From assembly GCA_963920575.1 (NCBI GenBank), contig OY986966.1:3430130-3494129 (forward strand): a DNA stretch of 64,000 nucleotides, in the 5' to 3' direction. The notes under the pieces were generated by a model. That model saw only the letters and a list, made by a program, of their open reading frames with translations. It was not told the origin of the DNA and made no database searches. A program made the position numbers and the translations under genes. The DNA comes from Narthecium ossifragum. Taxonomy: Eukaryota; Streptophyta; Magnoliopsida; Dioscoreales; Nartheciaceae. Positions 47,831 to 59,931 of the stretch are shown one piece after another (position 1 is the stretch's first letter; every line of letters begins with the position of its first letter).

Positions 47831-50370
47831 AGAGACCGTGGAGTGGCCTTCGATTCAATGACAGAGAACAAACATGAATTCGTATTTTTCTAAAATAATT
47901 ACTGAAAACTAAGCACGCCTGGTTTTCAATAAAACCTTGTTTTCTTGGAGATTTTGTTGAAGGCATGACCATCATAGCTGTACAATCCACTTTGATCCTA
48001 GGCCTACGGGCTATCATGCTCTTAATAAAATGGATACAAAAGCATGCGAATCCTCGTTAATGAATTAGACGAGGATTACTTTGATTCACATATGCCAGTG
48101 AGGCCGGGCCTTGATGAGACCCGCTATAGCGTATAGGCTGGCCTGGACACAGCCCGGTGAGGTACATCAATAGGCCTGTGCCTATATCTTTACTGATCTG
48201 CATATCTCAACTAAAAGAGGCTCCCAAGGCCCTCAAGCTAAAAACCACCGGCCCGGTCCAGCTTACACCCAAGCTCGGCCTATATACACACATGTTCCAC
48301 GGCCTAGTGGGTGCCACTAAAAAAGAGTCCAGAGCCTTTTCCACTGGCCCAATTATAGCAAATCACTACTTATTAGAATGATTCCACTCCGATCCGATCA
48401 CCCACGGGAAGAAAACAGACCTTTTCTTAGTCTGCATGTATACTTTGGTTTTCAGCTCATAGCTTCTTGATAAGATTTTTTTTAAAATACTTTTCATTAA
48501 TGCTTCTGGTGTCTTTAACTCCTGCTCAAAAGCTACATATATAGACTCTTCGGCGACGTGAAAGTATGGGCACTAAAAAAGATGGCATGGGATAAAATAT
48601 AAGATGTAGATAAAAGTATTGATAGGGATATCCCTCTTATGTTAAGAAGCCGAAAGTGTCAAAAGATATGATACAAATAAATAAAATATTACAAAGATAG
48701 AATGATTGCAGTGATAAATGGATCTTGCATAGCGGGATCCCAATCCTCCGTAGATGGTAAAACATATCCATCTTGTTTGCATGATTAGGTTTAGTGCTTA
48801 AATGACAGCTGCTATGATATGAGGTGCACCTTTTGTATTCATCTTCAACGGCATGAAACACGGCTGTGACAGTACCATACGCTAATCAAAACTCATTTTG
48901 CCATCCATCTAATACTGTCTGGATGCAGAGTAGATGGGATTAATTACTTCAACTTGCATCAAAGTCAATTTGTACTTGCATCATGTTAAATGTTACTTAA
49001 TTCCTCGGCGACGTGAAGGTATGATCTCATTCTCATATAAATGACGTGTTTTTGTAGACTAGTTCAGAGACAGTGACTGATGAGAAGGCTCCATGAATCA
49101 ATCATGCAAGCATCTTCCATTAATCTTCACGCAAGGTCATTTGGAGCTTCGCTAATTGCTCAACAATGCAGTGCTTCATGCCAAATGCGTCACTTTTGAG
49201 AAGTTTATAGCCTACTTCCTGAAGGACATGACTCTGTAGCTAGGCCTAATGTCGTTTTTGGCTTCTCTTTTTCAACATGTTTGGCATCCCTTAATTTCAT
49301 ATCATAATCAAGTAAGCAACTAAACTGTTTGCAATATATAGCTAGAAACCCCTACATACTTTAATTTTCTCAACTCTCTCAGTTTCATCTGTGTGTGAGC
49401 ATACCATTAGGAGGAACAGTCCTCGTTCTCCAAGACGTACGCAATAATTAAACAGCAACACCCATTAATGAGGCTGACTTAATAACATCACTGAGAGAAG
49501 GTGGTATTTAGAATGGCATATATACACTAAAATAGGTTCTTACTGTAAGAAAGAGAATATTGTTAGGGTGTGAGTTGAGTGGGTGAGCCTTACAATACAA
49601 ATTAAGAAGTACAAAGAAGGTGATTAAATTATGGATGGGTTAATTCTAAAATTAGTCAAGAATTAGTGCAGTTTGTCAAACTTCCTGGTGCATGGAATAA
49701 ATCAAGAAGATTCGGTTTGTATAGCTGGTTCTCATTCTCATTTTATTATGGATCACAAAGGGAGACCTTTGAGTCCTTTTCATGCATGTAAATTAACCAG
49801 CTCCTAGCCAGCCATTTTCTCTATTTGACTATGCAGGGCCTTTAATTAAGGGGCATACGATTTCACCATTAAGTAACTTAGCTAATCTTGTGTTGTTACC
49901 TTAGAAGTGAGATACAATTGACTATGAAATATAATTTTTGATTAGTTGAGTTTATAATTCTGTCTTTTTTGACATGTGTGTGCCAATGCCAATATAATCC
50001 TCATTGACATCATCATAGTCACACCCATACCTAAATCTATGATGTGATTAGTTTAAGTTGTATCCGCACCGGCCAAAGAGAGCGCATCATATCATGTCAT
50101 CAAAGATCCAACCTAATTATACGTAAAGCACAGGCAATGTTGCTATGGGACCATAATTTATGGCTACCTGAACATTCTCTTCTCAAGAACTCATGATCAA
50201 TACAAAACCATGAACTTTAAGTGCCATACAAGCTTTTAGGCAAACTGCTTGTGTTTGCGTATAGCCCCCCCCATATATATTCTAAAGTTGAGTGTTCGTG
50301 CGAAGCATATAAAATACCTAAATGATCACAAGCAATGTAAAACCATGAAACTTTAAGACCAACATCCAAC
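47831..50370. other. Intergenic DNA
   Basis: No gene recognised. A GC-richer patch at 48095-48345 with GGCCTG/CGGCC motifs looks like part of a dispersed non-autonomous repeat. The rest is AT-rich and unremarkable. Confidence 0.5.
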
Positions 50371-51800
50371 TTTTTTTTTTTTTTTTTATGATGAATTCAG
50401 CTCTAGAGCTATATATTATTTACAACAAAAAGATAGGACTCTAAGTCCCCTTCTGATGCCAAACAAACATGATCCAGTTTAATCTGCACCACTTGGCAAC
50501 CCTATCAGCCATTACATTAGATGACCTAGGAACATATAAAAACAAGACAGATTGAAACCCCAGAGCAAGCTTCCATATCTCCTTTGACAGTTACTCCATA
50601 TTCTTTGGCCAAATCTTGGGTCCATCGATGACTTCTATGACGTCACAAGTATTAGATTCTAGAATGATCTTGCTTCTATGTCTATCTTTTGCCCAACTCA
50701 AGGCCTTGAGAACAGCAAGTGCTTCATCTTCAAACTCATGCTTCGCCACTACTTGTTCTCCCCTCACCCAGCTATATGGACCACTACACTGACCTCCACT
50801 ACTGCAATGACTATGTCGCCTGCCTCAATATCTCGAGAAGCATCCACTTTAAAAAACCCATAGATCATTTCCTAGTCCCCCCTGCATCTGTTGTCTTCTT
50901 CCTTCTAAGCCATGTAAGTACTCCTATGCTAATCTCTTAATTAGCCCTATGTGCCAAAACAAACGGAGCCTCCCTTACTCCATCAAATACTCTTCGGTTT
51001 TGATCCTTTCAGGAAACCCATAAGCCATAACTGATGAAGGCTTTTAACTTAAGAACACCACGTTGACTAGAGGATCAAGAAAAAATACCTAGAATGTGCT
51101 CAACATTCCATATGCAGTCATCAACCCCTAAATCCAGAAGAAGGTCATCTAATACCTTCCTAGTATGCTGGCATTCAAACAAGAAGCGTGACACTGTTTC
51201 AGTGTTTGTTCCACACTTAGGACAACTGCAATCGGATGCCCCACAAAATCTTCAAAGACCTTCACGGAGTGGGGGTTTACCTCTAAGGGCCTTCCATAGG
51301 AATTGCTTAATCCTTGGACCAGTAGGTAAACGCCAAACATTTTTCCAATTCACCTCTTCATCATAGCACCAGCTTGGCCTAAATCTATGAACCGGCATCT
51401 GATAGGCATAGGAAACTGTAACACGGCCAGAGCCTTCAAACTCCCATTGGGGCAATATTTAACTGGTTTTTCTCAACTGGCATGGTAACAATGGCTTGCA
51501 CAATGTCTTGATGAAATAAGCTCTTCAACATATCCCTGTTCCAGCCATGACGGTTCATCAGCTAACCAACTGACAAAGAACATGCTAAGTTTCCTCTACA
51601 CATAGTTGGCTTCAACATCAAAGCTTCATCAAGCACCCACCGAACAAGCAAAACATTAACTATGCTATTTTGCCCAAGAGTCCATCGGTGTCCTACTCTT
51701 AGGTCTTCAATAGCCTTACTGATAATTCTCCAATGAGAGGAGCCCCTGTTCCTAAAAAATGTTGCGAGTAACCCCACATTCAAAAAAAAAATTAAAGTGT
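50371..51800 (-). pseudogene. Decayed L1-like LINE 3' part
   Basis: A poly-T run at 50371-50388 marks the minus-strand poly-A tail. Frames from 51807 down read GSSHWRIISKAIEDLRVGHR with WTLGQNSIVNV (pre-zf-RVT), then NWKNVWRLPTGPRIKQFLWK with ALRGKPPLREGL and CPKCGTNTETVSRFLFEC-like zf-RVT, then fragments of RNase H with stops. No clear target duplication was found. Confidence 0.7.
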
Positions 51801-52734
51801 TGTACAAAGTATTAACTAGTTAAAGGCCAAACACATTAATGCGACTAAAAGGAGAAATTACTCAATTCTTATTACCTCTCATCTCTGCCCATTGATTACA
51901 TCCAACAACCCCCAGCTCTCAAATGATCTCACCGAAACTTTCGCTGAGATCTACATATGAGGTCCAGCCTGCCCGACCCACATCATCGATCCCGTGAGCT
52001 CAACGAGACTATTTCAATCATATCGTAGCGCTCAGGGTTTGCAATGTCTCATGTGAGATCTTAGAACCGGAATCCTGTGTGTGAGAAATTGGAGGCTCGG
52101 TCATGCCCCTTTCCTGCGAGCTAAGATGTCGTCCCATGGCTGCTGTGGTGCTTACCCCACCAAATTCCCTCATTCTTGCCGTGTTGGTTTTAGTTAGATC
52201 AGGCAATTAGCATCCTATTTAAGCAAATAGACATCTCTGATTCACGCCTCATCGTGGAGTGTCAAACTTCATGTGACTATTTGGCTTCGCCACGTGGAAG
52301 TATAGATACCCCCAATTGTTACTTAAAAAAAGGAAAAATCTCTGACTCATCCTGATACTACCACGTTATTTTTTTATAAACTGAATTGAGCCTAAACGAC
52401 TGAGTTAACAACATCCTACTACAAACTAGGAATTTCTTGCTATATTATGATAGCCAACACCATCTCTAGCCTCACGCAACAAGGTCATCTGCATAGTCTA
52501 ATGTATCATACTGCATCACGACAAATTATTATTTTAGAAAAACACATTCACGTGATCTAATGTATATACTGCATCACGTGATACAGACATCGACTAGCAT
52601 CCAAACAGCCTTGCAAAGGATCCAAAAGACAATCACAAACGGCATTAGATCTCCCAGTATATTATTAGATTACGGGGTTTAGATGAGATCATGTCCGCCG
52701 CTTGATAGAAGAGAGAGACCCAACTCAACACTCA
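51801..52734. other. Intergenic DNA upstream of the DUF688-like gene
   Basis: AT-rich with no recognisable gene. 52365-52440 has a T-run followed by TGAATTGAGCCTAAACG, weakly like a minus-strand LINE 3' end. The last 200 bp should include promoter elements of the downstream gene. Confidence 0.45.
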
Positions 52735-52741
52735 TATAAAT
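52735..52741 (+). promoter_or_regulatory. TATA box of the DUF688-like gene
   Basis: TATAAAT 108 bp upstream of the ATG at 52849. A GA-repeat tract (52831-52846) lies in the presumed 5' UTR immediately before the start codon. Confidence 0.55.
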
Positions 52742-52848
52742 ATGACTAGACCATTCCCAAAAACAATAGCAAGAGCAAGCAGCCCCAACTTCTCCTATCC
52801 AGTCCGGCCTGCTTGGCCTCCATCTGAGCAGAGAGAGAGAGAGAGATC

Positions 52849-53490
52849 ATGTTCTCTAGCAGCTCAGATGGATCCAAGGAATCCCTCCAGTTCTGGCAGG
52901 ATGACAAGTTCTACTCTAGGCTCCTCTCCAAGGAGAGCTCCCTAGCAAACCCTTCTTATAGGGTCTACTATGGAGTTGCCTCTGGGGCAGTACCTTTCAC
53001 CTGGGAGTCCCAGCCAGGGACTCCCAAGCACCCCATCTCGACCGCCGCCATCCCTCCTCTCACCCCTCCGCCATCCTACTTCTCCAAGACCACCAGGAAA
53101 GGCGCCAAGAAAGCACGCGCCACCAACAACAAGCCCAACCTCATCCGCACCATACTCCCCAGGCTCGCTCTCAAGAAGCCCAGCTCGCCGTCCTCCCCAC
53201 CGGAGTCCTCCTCGTCGAGGTCTTCCTCGTCCTCGTCGTCCTCGTCCTCTTTCTCTCCGATGAGCTGGCCAGGCGCTCCGCAGCGTGACCGCGGCAACAG
53301 CCTGGGGTCCTTGATTATCTTATCCAGAGGCGAGTTCGAGGACTATGACGATGACCGGCGGCCGGCCTCCTCGACGCTGTGCTTCGGCGCTGCCAGTGGG
53401 CTCAGGGGAGGGTACTGCTCTGTTATGACCATGAAGAATGCGTTGCTCTCCATCGTCGGCCATGGCTCCGGCCAAGGTACTGCTGCATAG
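52849..53490 (+). CDS. DUF688-like protein, intronless
   Basis: 213-residue intronless gene. The N-terminus has the pattern MFSSSSDGSKESLQFWQDDK, FYSRLLSKESS and VYYGVASGAVPFTWESQPGT followed by PKHP, a signature of a plant-specific family annotated as DUF688/uncharacterised. The centre is Pro- and Lys-rich (LTPPPSYFSKTTRKGAKKAR), followed by a poly-Ser tract (about 119-142) and a C-terminal segment with LGSLIILSRGEFEDYDDD. No signal peptide, membrane segment or enzyme motif is seen. The function is unknown in this family and should not be inferred. The ATG at 52849 is preferred because it begins the conserved block; an upstream ATG at 52742 is in another frame. Confidence 0.85.
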   Translation: MFSSSSDGSKESLQFWQDDKFYSRLLSKESSLANPSYRVYYGVASGAVPFTWESQPGTPKHPISTAAIPPLTPPPSYFSKTTRKGAKKARATNNKPNLIRTILPRLALKKPSSPSSPPESSSSRSSSSSSSSSSFSPMSWPGAPQRDRGNSLGSLIILSRGEFEDYDDDRRPASSTLCFGAASGLRGGYCSVMTMKNALLSIVGHGSGQGTAA

Positions 53491-54146
53491 GGGGTGTCTT
53501 GCTTATATTGGAGTATAACATCAATATTTGTGGCAGTTCATCTCAACTCCCACAAAGAATATGGGATATCTAAGATCTAAGCTATATATCAAATTAATGT
53601 GCTCCTATGTTTGGAATAATGTGGTTAATATATGGTTGTATTAATCTTTCTTATGTTGTTTATTGGTCCTTGTTATTGTGTAGCACTACTACTATAAAAA
53701 GGTGTCGCATTGGGAGATTAATGTGTGGCTTAATTTTAATTAGTGTAGACAGATGATGATGATTTTTATTAGTGCATTAATGATGTGTGTGACACTTGAA
53801 GAACTCGTTTCATTGTAAGATGAGATTGTTGTGTATGCTGTCATAAACTTATTTATCATAATTATGTTGTGGTTTTCCAAACAATTGATGGGAATTGGGC
53901 CATCTGGATAGTTAGATCTCAATCTTAAGACAAGTGATATTGTTGTATATATATGTGGCTCTAGATGTCCTTGATCCATATAATTAATTAATATGGAGAG
54001 AGATGAGGAAAGAGGCTGCAGGTTCCTACTATGTACTTTATTGGATCGAGAGAGTGGTTGGCGTCATGAATTTTTTTACCTCTTTCTATGCACACATCAA
54101 GAAGAAAGGAACATGTAAAAACAAATATTTCTTTGCTTATGTGCAT
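53491..54146. other. 3' flank of the DUF688-like gene
   Basis: Contains the presumed 3' UTR and AT-rich spacer; no other gene seen. A short ATGATGATG run lies at 53754-53763. Confidence 0.4.
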
Positions 54147-54162
54147 GTTATGCAGATTTGAT

Positions 54163-54462
54163 TGGATTGAGTCAGATGCATTGGGTCCTATTAATTATCT
54201 GAAGAGTAGGGATGTGTGATCGGCACAATTAATGGGGATTATTAGAGACTTGTAAGCATTGACAGCCCAGTTTCAAGGAGTTATTTTTACTTTTATCTCA
54301 AAAATTTGTAATGAGAGAGCCGATAGGCTATCGAGGGAGGCATTAGTTTTGCCTAGTAGGAGAATTCTGATGTGCGAGGATGGTGTATCGTCCGAACGCA
54401 ATTTTGATAGGAGCAAGATGTAACTAGCCTTCGGGCTCAACTAAGGAAAAAAAAAAAAAATG
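54163..54462 (+). mobile_element. 300-bp 5'-truncated LINE with target duplication
   Basis: Only the end of the RNase H remains (GVIFTFISKICNERADRLSR then EALVLPS), followed by the family 3' end CTAGCCTTCGGGCTCAACTA and a poly-A of about 14. Flanks GTTATGCAGATTTGAT (54147-54162) and GTTATGCAAATTTGAT (54463-54478) differ at one of 16 positions, so the insertion is recent. Confidence 0.85.
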
Positions 54463-54478
54463 GTTATGCAAATTTGAT

Positions 54479-56715
54479 ATACTAATGAGATCATTCTCAT
54501 TTCTATATCTCAGTCGTTTGATACGTCCACGAGTGTAGTAATAACTGCAATAAGTCAAAGAAACACGATTTATTTTTCCGATGACATGAACGACGCCATT
54601 GTCTAATAATATAACACTGAGTCAAGGCTGTGCCTGTTTTTAACGAGTTAAAATAAGCATCCTTCACTTTTCAACTCTGATAAATTAATGGGGGTTTTGC
54701 TCAAATTAATTAATTAATGGGGGGAGAAAAGGAATTTTTGCATACATATCTCTCGAAATATTCTTAATTGTCACAAGTATAAATACAATTAAGAGTTTAG
54801 AATTATATCAAAACCATTTCGATGGGTGTAAATGCAAAAATCAAAATTACATGCGCATATATATTTGTTTTTTTCATTAGGTATGAAATGGAACAAAATG
54901 GATACTAAAACATATCATGAACAATATTTAAGTATCAAACTTTTGTCTACAATATCCTATAAAAAACTCAAAAAAGTCACCTAATCATGCATGTTGTTGG
55001 CATCGATAAGAGTGATGCATACAAGTGCCCCAGATTAAAAAGGCTTGGACCCATTAAATGAGTTGGGCAGCCCACCCACTGGTCTGTTCCATCTCGCATG
55101 GGATACGCATGCATGGATGCATCTCGGCACCATATGCATGATTCGTGTGTGTATTTATATAAATCACATATAGATCCTCCTAAATCTTTGAAATGTGTTG
55201 AGAATCCACGTGACACAACGTATACGCCTTAGGCCATGCCATATATTTATCATATTAATTAGCATGAGACGAGTTAGTAGTTGGAATCCTTAGATTTGTT
55301 GTTGAAAATATATAATCAATCACACCTCTTTATTATTATTTTTTTGGAGTAGTTGAGAAAGCTTCTTTAGTTTTTTAGGAACACTTTAATTAATAGGGTT
55401 CAAAGTTAGTTAGTGGACCAGTAGAAGATGGCTATGAAAAGCGTTGGAATCCTTGCAGCGCAATCATGATTATGGAAGAGCTAGAGGGAGCTATATATGG
55501 ACAACTTTAACATCCAATAAATTTTCCTTTGTTTTGTTTCGAAGAATTTAGCCCCAAGACTAGGAAAAATCCTAACAAATATGGGTACCAAGACCTAACC
55601 TAGAATATGATCATAAATACTGTGCATATATATATATATTCTTGCATGGCCAAAAACACCTCCATGATTGTATTCTTCTCTTGTCTTGAAGCTTTTCTTG
55701 ACTTGGCACCACCTATCCATCATGATTTCCGTTTTACTTTCTTGATTGCAATCTATCTCTCTCTCTCTCTCTCTCTTTTGGGTCCACACTCTCTAGAGAC
55801 CTGGTCGGTGCTTAATTCCCTGTCTTATGACACTGTTGCCAGTCACTGAAAAAAAGAGGTTCTACAGCACTTCAATTTTTCAGCCAATTTATGATTGCAA
55901 GGCTGGAAACCTATCTTTCATGTTAAAAGGAATATTCATTGATTGAGAGGGATAATTTATGATACTATATAGTGGGGGAGAACCAGCTCTACGCGCATGC
56001 ATGTCCGTACCGCGCGTACGTACGTAGTGATATATGGATCATTTTTCTTGATCTGTTTGGTGTAGCAGATCGAGGTGCCCAGGAAGGTAAATGAAGTGTT
56101 GTGAAATTTGTTTAAATTTAACCTTGATTTGAGGTGCGAGCACTAATAATTATCATAACGCATAATGTCTTATTGTCAGTTATTAGAGTCGATTGTAATT
56201 ATTACGTGAGTTATTGGTCATGGATGGATTAAAAGTTAAAACCATAGTACAATCAAAACAACCAATTAACTATATCATTAGAGTCACTCAATTTTTTCTT
56301 CTTTTTTATTATTATAATAAACGTAGTTCCAGTAGGTTATAGCTCATGTTTTTGGGCTTGAAGGGTACCTTGGCATAGGTGATCTTGTAAGTGTAGCTGG
56401 AGCCCTTGAGCCAATCAATTTGGTGGGCTGTCATATGTTTAGAATGTGGGCTCGTCTATTGGGCTTTTGGATACTGGGAGATGGAACCCTCATGGTGTAA
56501 ATGGGTTTTTTTTTGGCTTGTTTCGATAAAACGATTCGGCTAGCTATCTCTCTCTCCAAAACATTAGCACATCCATCTTTCGCGTTACGATTGACTACTT
56601 ACTACTAATCGTAAGTCGAGCCCAACTACAAACGGGTCCAAACTTGTCCGCCCAAACAAATGGTCCAAAGCCTAACCAATAGGTCCAATATACGCTACGT
56701 GAAGCGCTAGGAAAT
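54479..56715. other. Intergenic DNA
   Basis: AT-rich with a (CT)n run at 55751-55774 and a (TA)n at about 55626-55640. No gene, RNA gene or complete element recognised on either strand. Confidence 0.5.
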
Positions 56716-56873
56716 GGGGGCCGTAATAGCAAATCTTAGCCATCAGATCAAGCATGGACGGCGGAGATAAAATTATATTCTCTCCTACTTTTCCTCTCTT
56801 TTTTTTTCTTTCACCTCCTTTATGTTTTTGATCTGATCCGTCGATGTCCAATCGGGCGGTTGAGATTGCTATG

Positions 56874-58336
56874 CAGTGGCGGAACCAGGGGGTGAGGGGG
56901 GACCGCCGCCGCCCCTGGCAACGCCGGAAACCTCCCCCCCCCGCGCCCGACTCATCACTCATGAGTGACCCTTCACCTTCACTGCTTCACACTAGTTGCT
57001 ACTCGCTAGAGTGGCAGCCCTTTCGCCTCCTCTCTTTCCAGGCTCCCAGCCCCAACCCATCCCTCCCAAGTCCCGACGCCGCCCTTTTCCATCCACCGGA
57101 CCACCGCCTCATAGTCATCGTCCATCGACGTCACCGGCTCACCGCCACCTCCTCTGGCTCCAGCGTCGCCTCCTCTTCCGGCGCCCTGCCCACCAACTCC
57201 AAGGCCCCTTCGTCCTCCCATAGTCCCATTCCTCCACCGCTCCACGGACCACGGGTCCATCGTCCACGACTCCACGGCACGGCCGCCTCCGGCTTCCTCT
57301 CTGTTGCAGAGAGAACAGAGGAGATCGAGAAGCATGAAGCATCCCTTTTTTAAACATTGAAGCTGTGAAGTAGAGTAGGCAGCAAGGTATGTTTCTTTTA
57401 ATTTTTTTTATTTGATTTAGTTAATTATTTGTTAATGTTAAGATTTATAATTTATTAGTTTGATTTAGTTAATTATTTATTTGTTAGGATTTAGTTAACT
57501 ATTTGATAATTTATAAAATATTTATAATGGATTAGTTTGATTTCTAATTGTTGCATTTTTATTTATATATTTGTTTTGTTTTATTTAGATAATGGATAAG
57601 TTTGTGTTAAAAAAACCACGAAGCAACCCGAGCGGTGAATCGTCTAATACTCATGACTTGCATACTACTTTAGAGAATACTAGTTCAAAAAGACCCCGAA
57701 CTAGTTTAATTAATCCGAATGATATTGTTTGTGACCCAGGGTTGCGTAAACCCATTGAAACATATGATGTTGGGATTAGGGATGAAATTCGTAGGGGGTA
57801 CTTGATCAAAGGCTCTTGTCAACCGTTTGGTCATAATTTTCCCAAGAAAAAATATGGAAAAGATATGAGGAGTTTTAGGGAAACATGGTTCAAAGACTAT
57901 GAGTGGTTGGAATACAGTGTATCAAAGGATGCGGCGTATTGTTTATGGTGTTATTTGTTTAGGAAATCTCAAGGAGAACAAGGCGGAGGAGATGTGTTTA
58001 CATGTACAAGATTCAACAATTGGAAAAAGGCAATAGAAAGATTTGGTGAACATGTTGGTGCCCATAATAGTTTTCACAATGAAGCTAGAGAAAAATGTGA
58101 GATACTCAGAAATCAGCGGCAAAGTGTGTCGCACATATTTTCCGCACATGGGCATGACCAAGAGAATGCATATCGCATTCGTTTAACAACGGTTTTAATA
58201 TTTGTATTGTTTTTATTCCTTAATATTCGATATTGTAATTCTAAGGTATTTTTTGTATTACTTGAAAGAAAGAAAAAAATAGTCATTTTGCTTTAGATTT
58301 CGCCCCCCCTTAAGTCTCATCCTGGTTCCGCCACTG
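56874..58336 (+). mobile_element. Non-autonomous hAT element, 1,463 bp
   Basis: Perfect 16-bp terminal inverted repeats CAGTGGCGGAACCAGG and CCTGGTTCCGCCACTG, with a perfect 8-bp target duplication TTGCTATG (56866-56873 and 58337-58344), the size typical of hAT. Inside are a GC-rich 5' region (56890-57350), an AT-rich spacer and the N-terminal third of a transposase gene. The catalytic and dimerisation parts are missing, so it arose by internal deletion of an autonomous element. Confidence 0.93.
57592..58200 (+). pseudogene. Truncated hAT transposase (TTF zinc finger/DUF4371 N-part)
   Basis: From ATG 57592 the frame contains CDPGLRKPIETYDVGIRDEI, RRGYLIKGSCQPF, then the TTF-type zinc-finger region SFRETWFKDYEWLEYSVSKD and AAYCLWCYLFRKS, and FTCTRFNNWKKAIERFGEHV with GAHNSFHNEAREK. 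This is the start of the 'TTF-type/zinc finger MYM-like' hAT transposases found in plants. Family resemblance ends near codon 200 (about 58190). The remaining codons to 58296 are hydrophobic AT-rich read-through. The N-terminal DNA-binding part is intact and could still bind related elements if expressed. Confidence 0.85.
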
Positions 58337-58791
58337 TTGCTATGACAAACTATTGCCGGCCCCCAAATCCAAGTGCTAACGCCAGTGGTTCCAGGACTTA
58401 TTAATGACTCCGGCATTCTTCTTTGCAAAAAAAAAAAAGGAAAAAAACTATTGCATGGCACAATGAATACATGAAACGCAGTTGCCATTTGAGACGTAAG
58501 AATGAGGTATTAACATTGGGTTAACAAATTAATTAATGCCTAATTAATTAGTCAGGTCGCTGTTTAGTTTTCTGTGAAGCTGTGATTGTTAGTCAATGGC
58601 GTACGTAAACATGCATGCAAGGTGGGTTTTACAAGAGGTCAAGTTGGAAATGAGAGACCAATGGAGCGATTTCTACGGGTCAAACAGGCCAAGATTAATT
58701 ACTAGTGCTATCGCCTTGAAAGATACGCACAATTCAAGATTAATTACACAGCTCTCATGCTTATATGCTTGCAATAATGACACTAAAAAAT

Positions 58792-58880
58792 TTGGCACTT
58801 CCGTTGAGATCCATGGCTTACCTCATAAGCTTAAAAAAATTGGCACTTCCGTTGAGATCCATGGCTTACCTCATAAGCTT
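58792..58880. repeat. Perfect 41-bp tandem duplication
   Basis: TTGGCACTTCCGTTGAGATC through CCTCATAAGCTT occurs at 58792-58832 and identically at 58840-58880. A very recent or assembly-derived duplication. The surrounding frame has no known domain. Confidence 0.95.
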
Positions 58881-59931
58881 TGATAACAAAACCATTCTTT
58901 AAGGCTCGGTATACAAATACAATTATATAAATGATTCTTGAGGGGATTTTATAGATGCAAGTTGGCAAATGTATTGCTTGGTGTTATGTTTCATCTAACT
59001 TGCTTGATAGCTATCGCATTGAAAATTGTTTTTTGGAATACTAATCTGCCATAATTAAGGAGTAAAACTGTAAAAGGGTTCATTTTATGAGCTTTAGATG
59101 TCATGGAGATATGCATGTGGAAGTTAAAATTCATATTATGCTTAATTAGGCTGCAGAAGCTCTAATTTTCTTAGGAAAAAAAAATTTATGGACACTAGCT
59201 TCTTCGACTTTGACCGAGGAACAACTCGATCTAGATTGCTTCCAAATAAATAATCCCCATGTGGACTTGAGTTATATCTAATTGATGCATGGTTACTTAA
59301 TTCTTTCATAGATTAATTTGCAATAGACGTACTGTATATTTCTATTACTTACACAAATTATTTAGCTATGCATAATTTACCTTGAGTACGTGCAATATAT
59401 ATTGGAAAAAGTCTTTGAGAGTACGTAAAACATAATTTACAAAGTTGGTAAAAGAAATAAGATCCCAAGGAATTCGAGTTAGGCATTTCATATCCCAAGT
59501 CCATATGATTCTTTCTAATTAAAGTCAACATCTTGGGTGAATATGGCCGGCCAGATGACTACATGAGTATAGGAGCATGCAAGGCAGTGCTCAAAAAGAC
59601 TTTCTCATCTCCCTAGATGTATATATGGCAAAATATATGCAGTCAATTTCAACTCTTTCTTTTTCACCTATGATTCTTTAACTTATATTCTCATACTTTT
59701 TATCTGCCTTAATCTAGCTATGATATAAAGCTATAAGCCCACTGTATCTAAATACCTTGGCTTTTAAGCACCCTTTTCCTCTCCTCATATACTATCTTTC
59801 CTTGTTTCTCTCCATTCTTGTCTCCTTCTCTTCTCTGAAAGCCCTAATTCCATTTCCACTTATTACGCGCTAACTACTGGAGTGGACTTGGTGTGAGCTG
59901 TGACTCTAACCCAACCAAACACGCACTTAGC
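58881..59931. other. Upstream region of the LOB-domain gene
   Basis: No gene recognised. The last ~200 bp (TTTTCCTCTCCTCATATACT, then CT-rich TCTCCTTCTCTTCTCTGAAA) look like the core promoter and 5' UTR of the LBD gene. Confidence 0.45.

Larger units (their letters stand above)
56716..58364. mobile_element. MITE split by a hAT element
   Basis: Ends GGGGGCCGTAATAGCAAATC (56716) and, inverted, GGGGGCCGGCAATAGTTTGTC (58364) form imperfect terminal inverted repeats. Sub-terminal matches (GACGGCGGAGAT..., CATCGACGGATCAGATC inverted) support this. Without the hAT insertion the MITE is about 180 bp. The style is Mutator-like, and its interior resembles 7085-7200. No clear flanking duplication was found. 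Confidence 0.55.
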
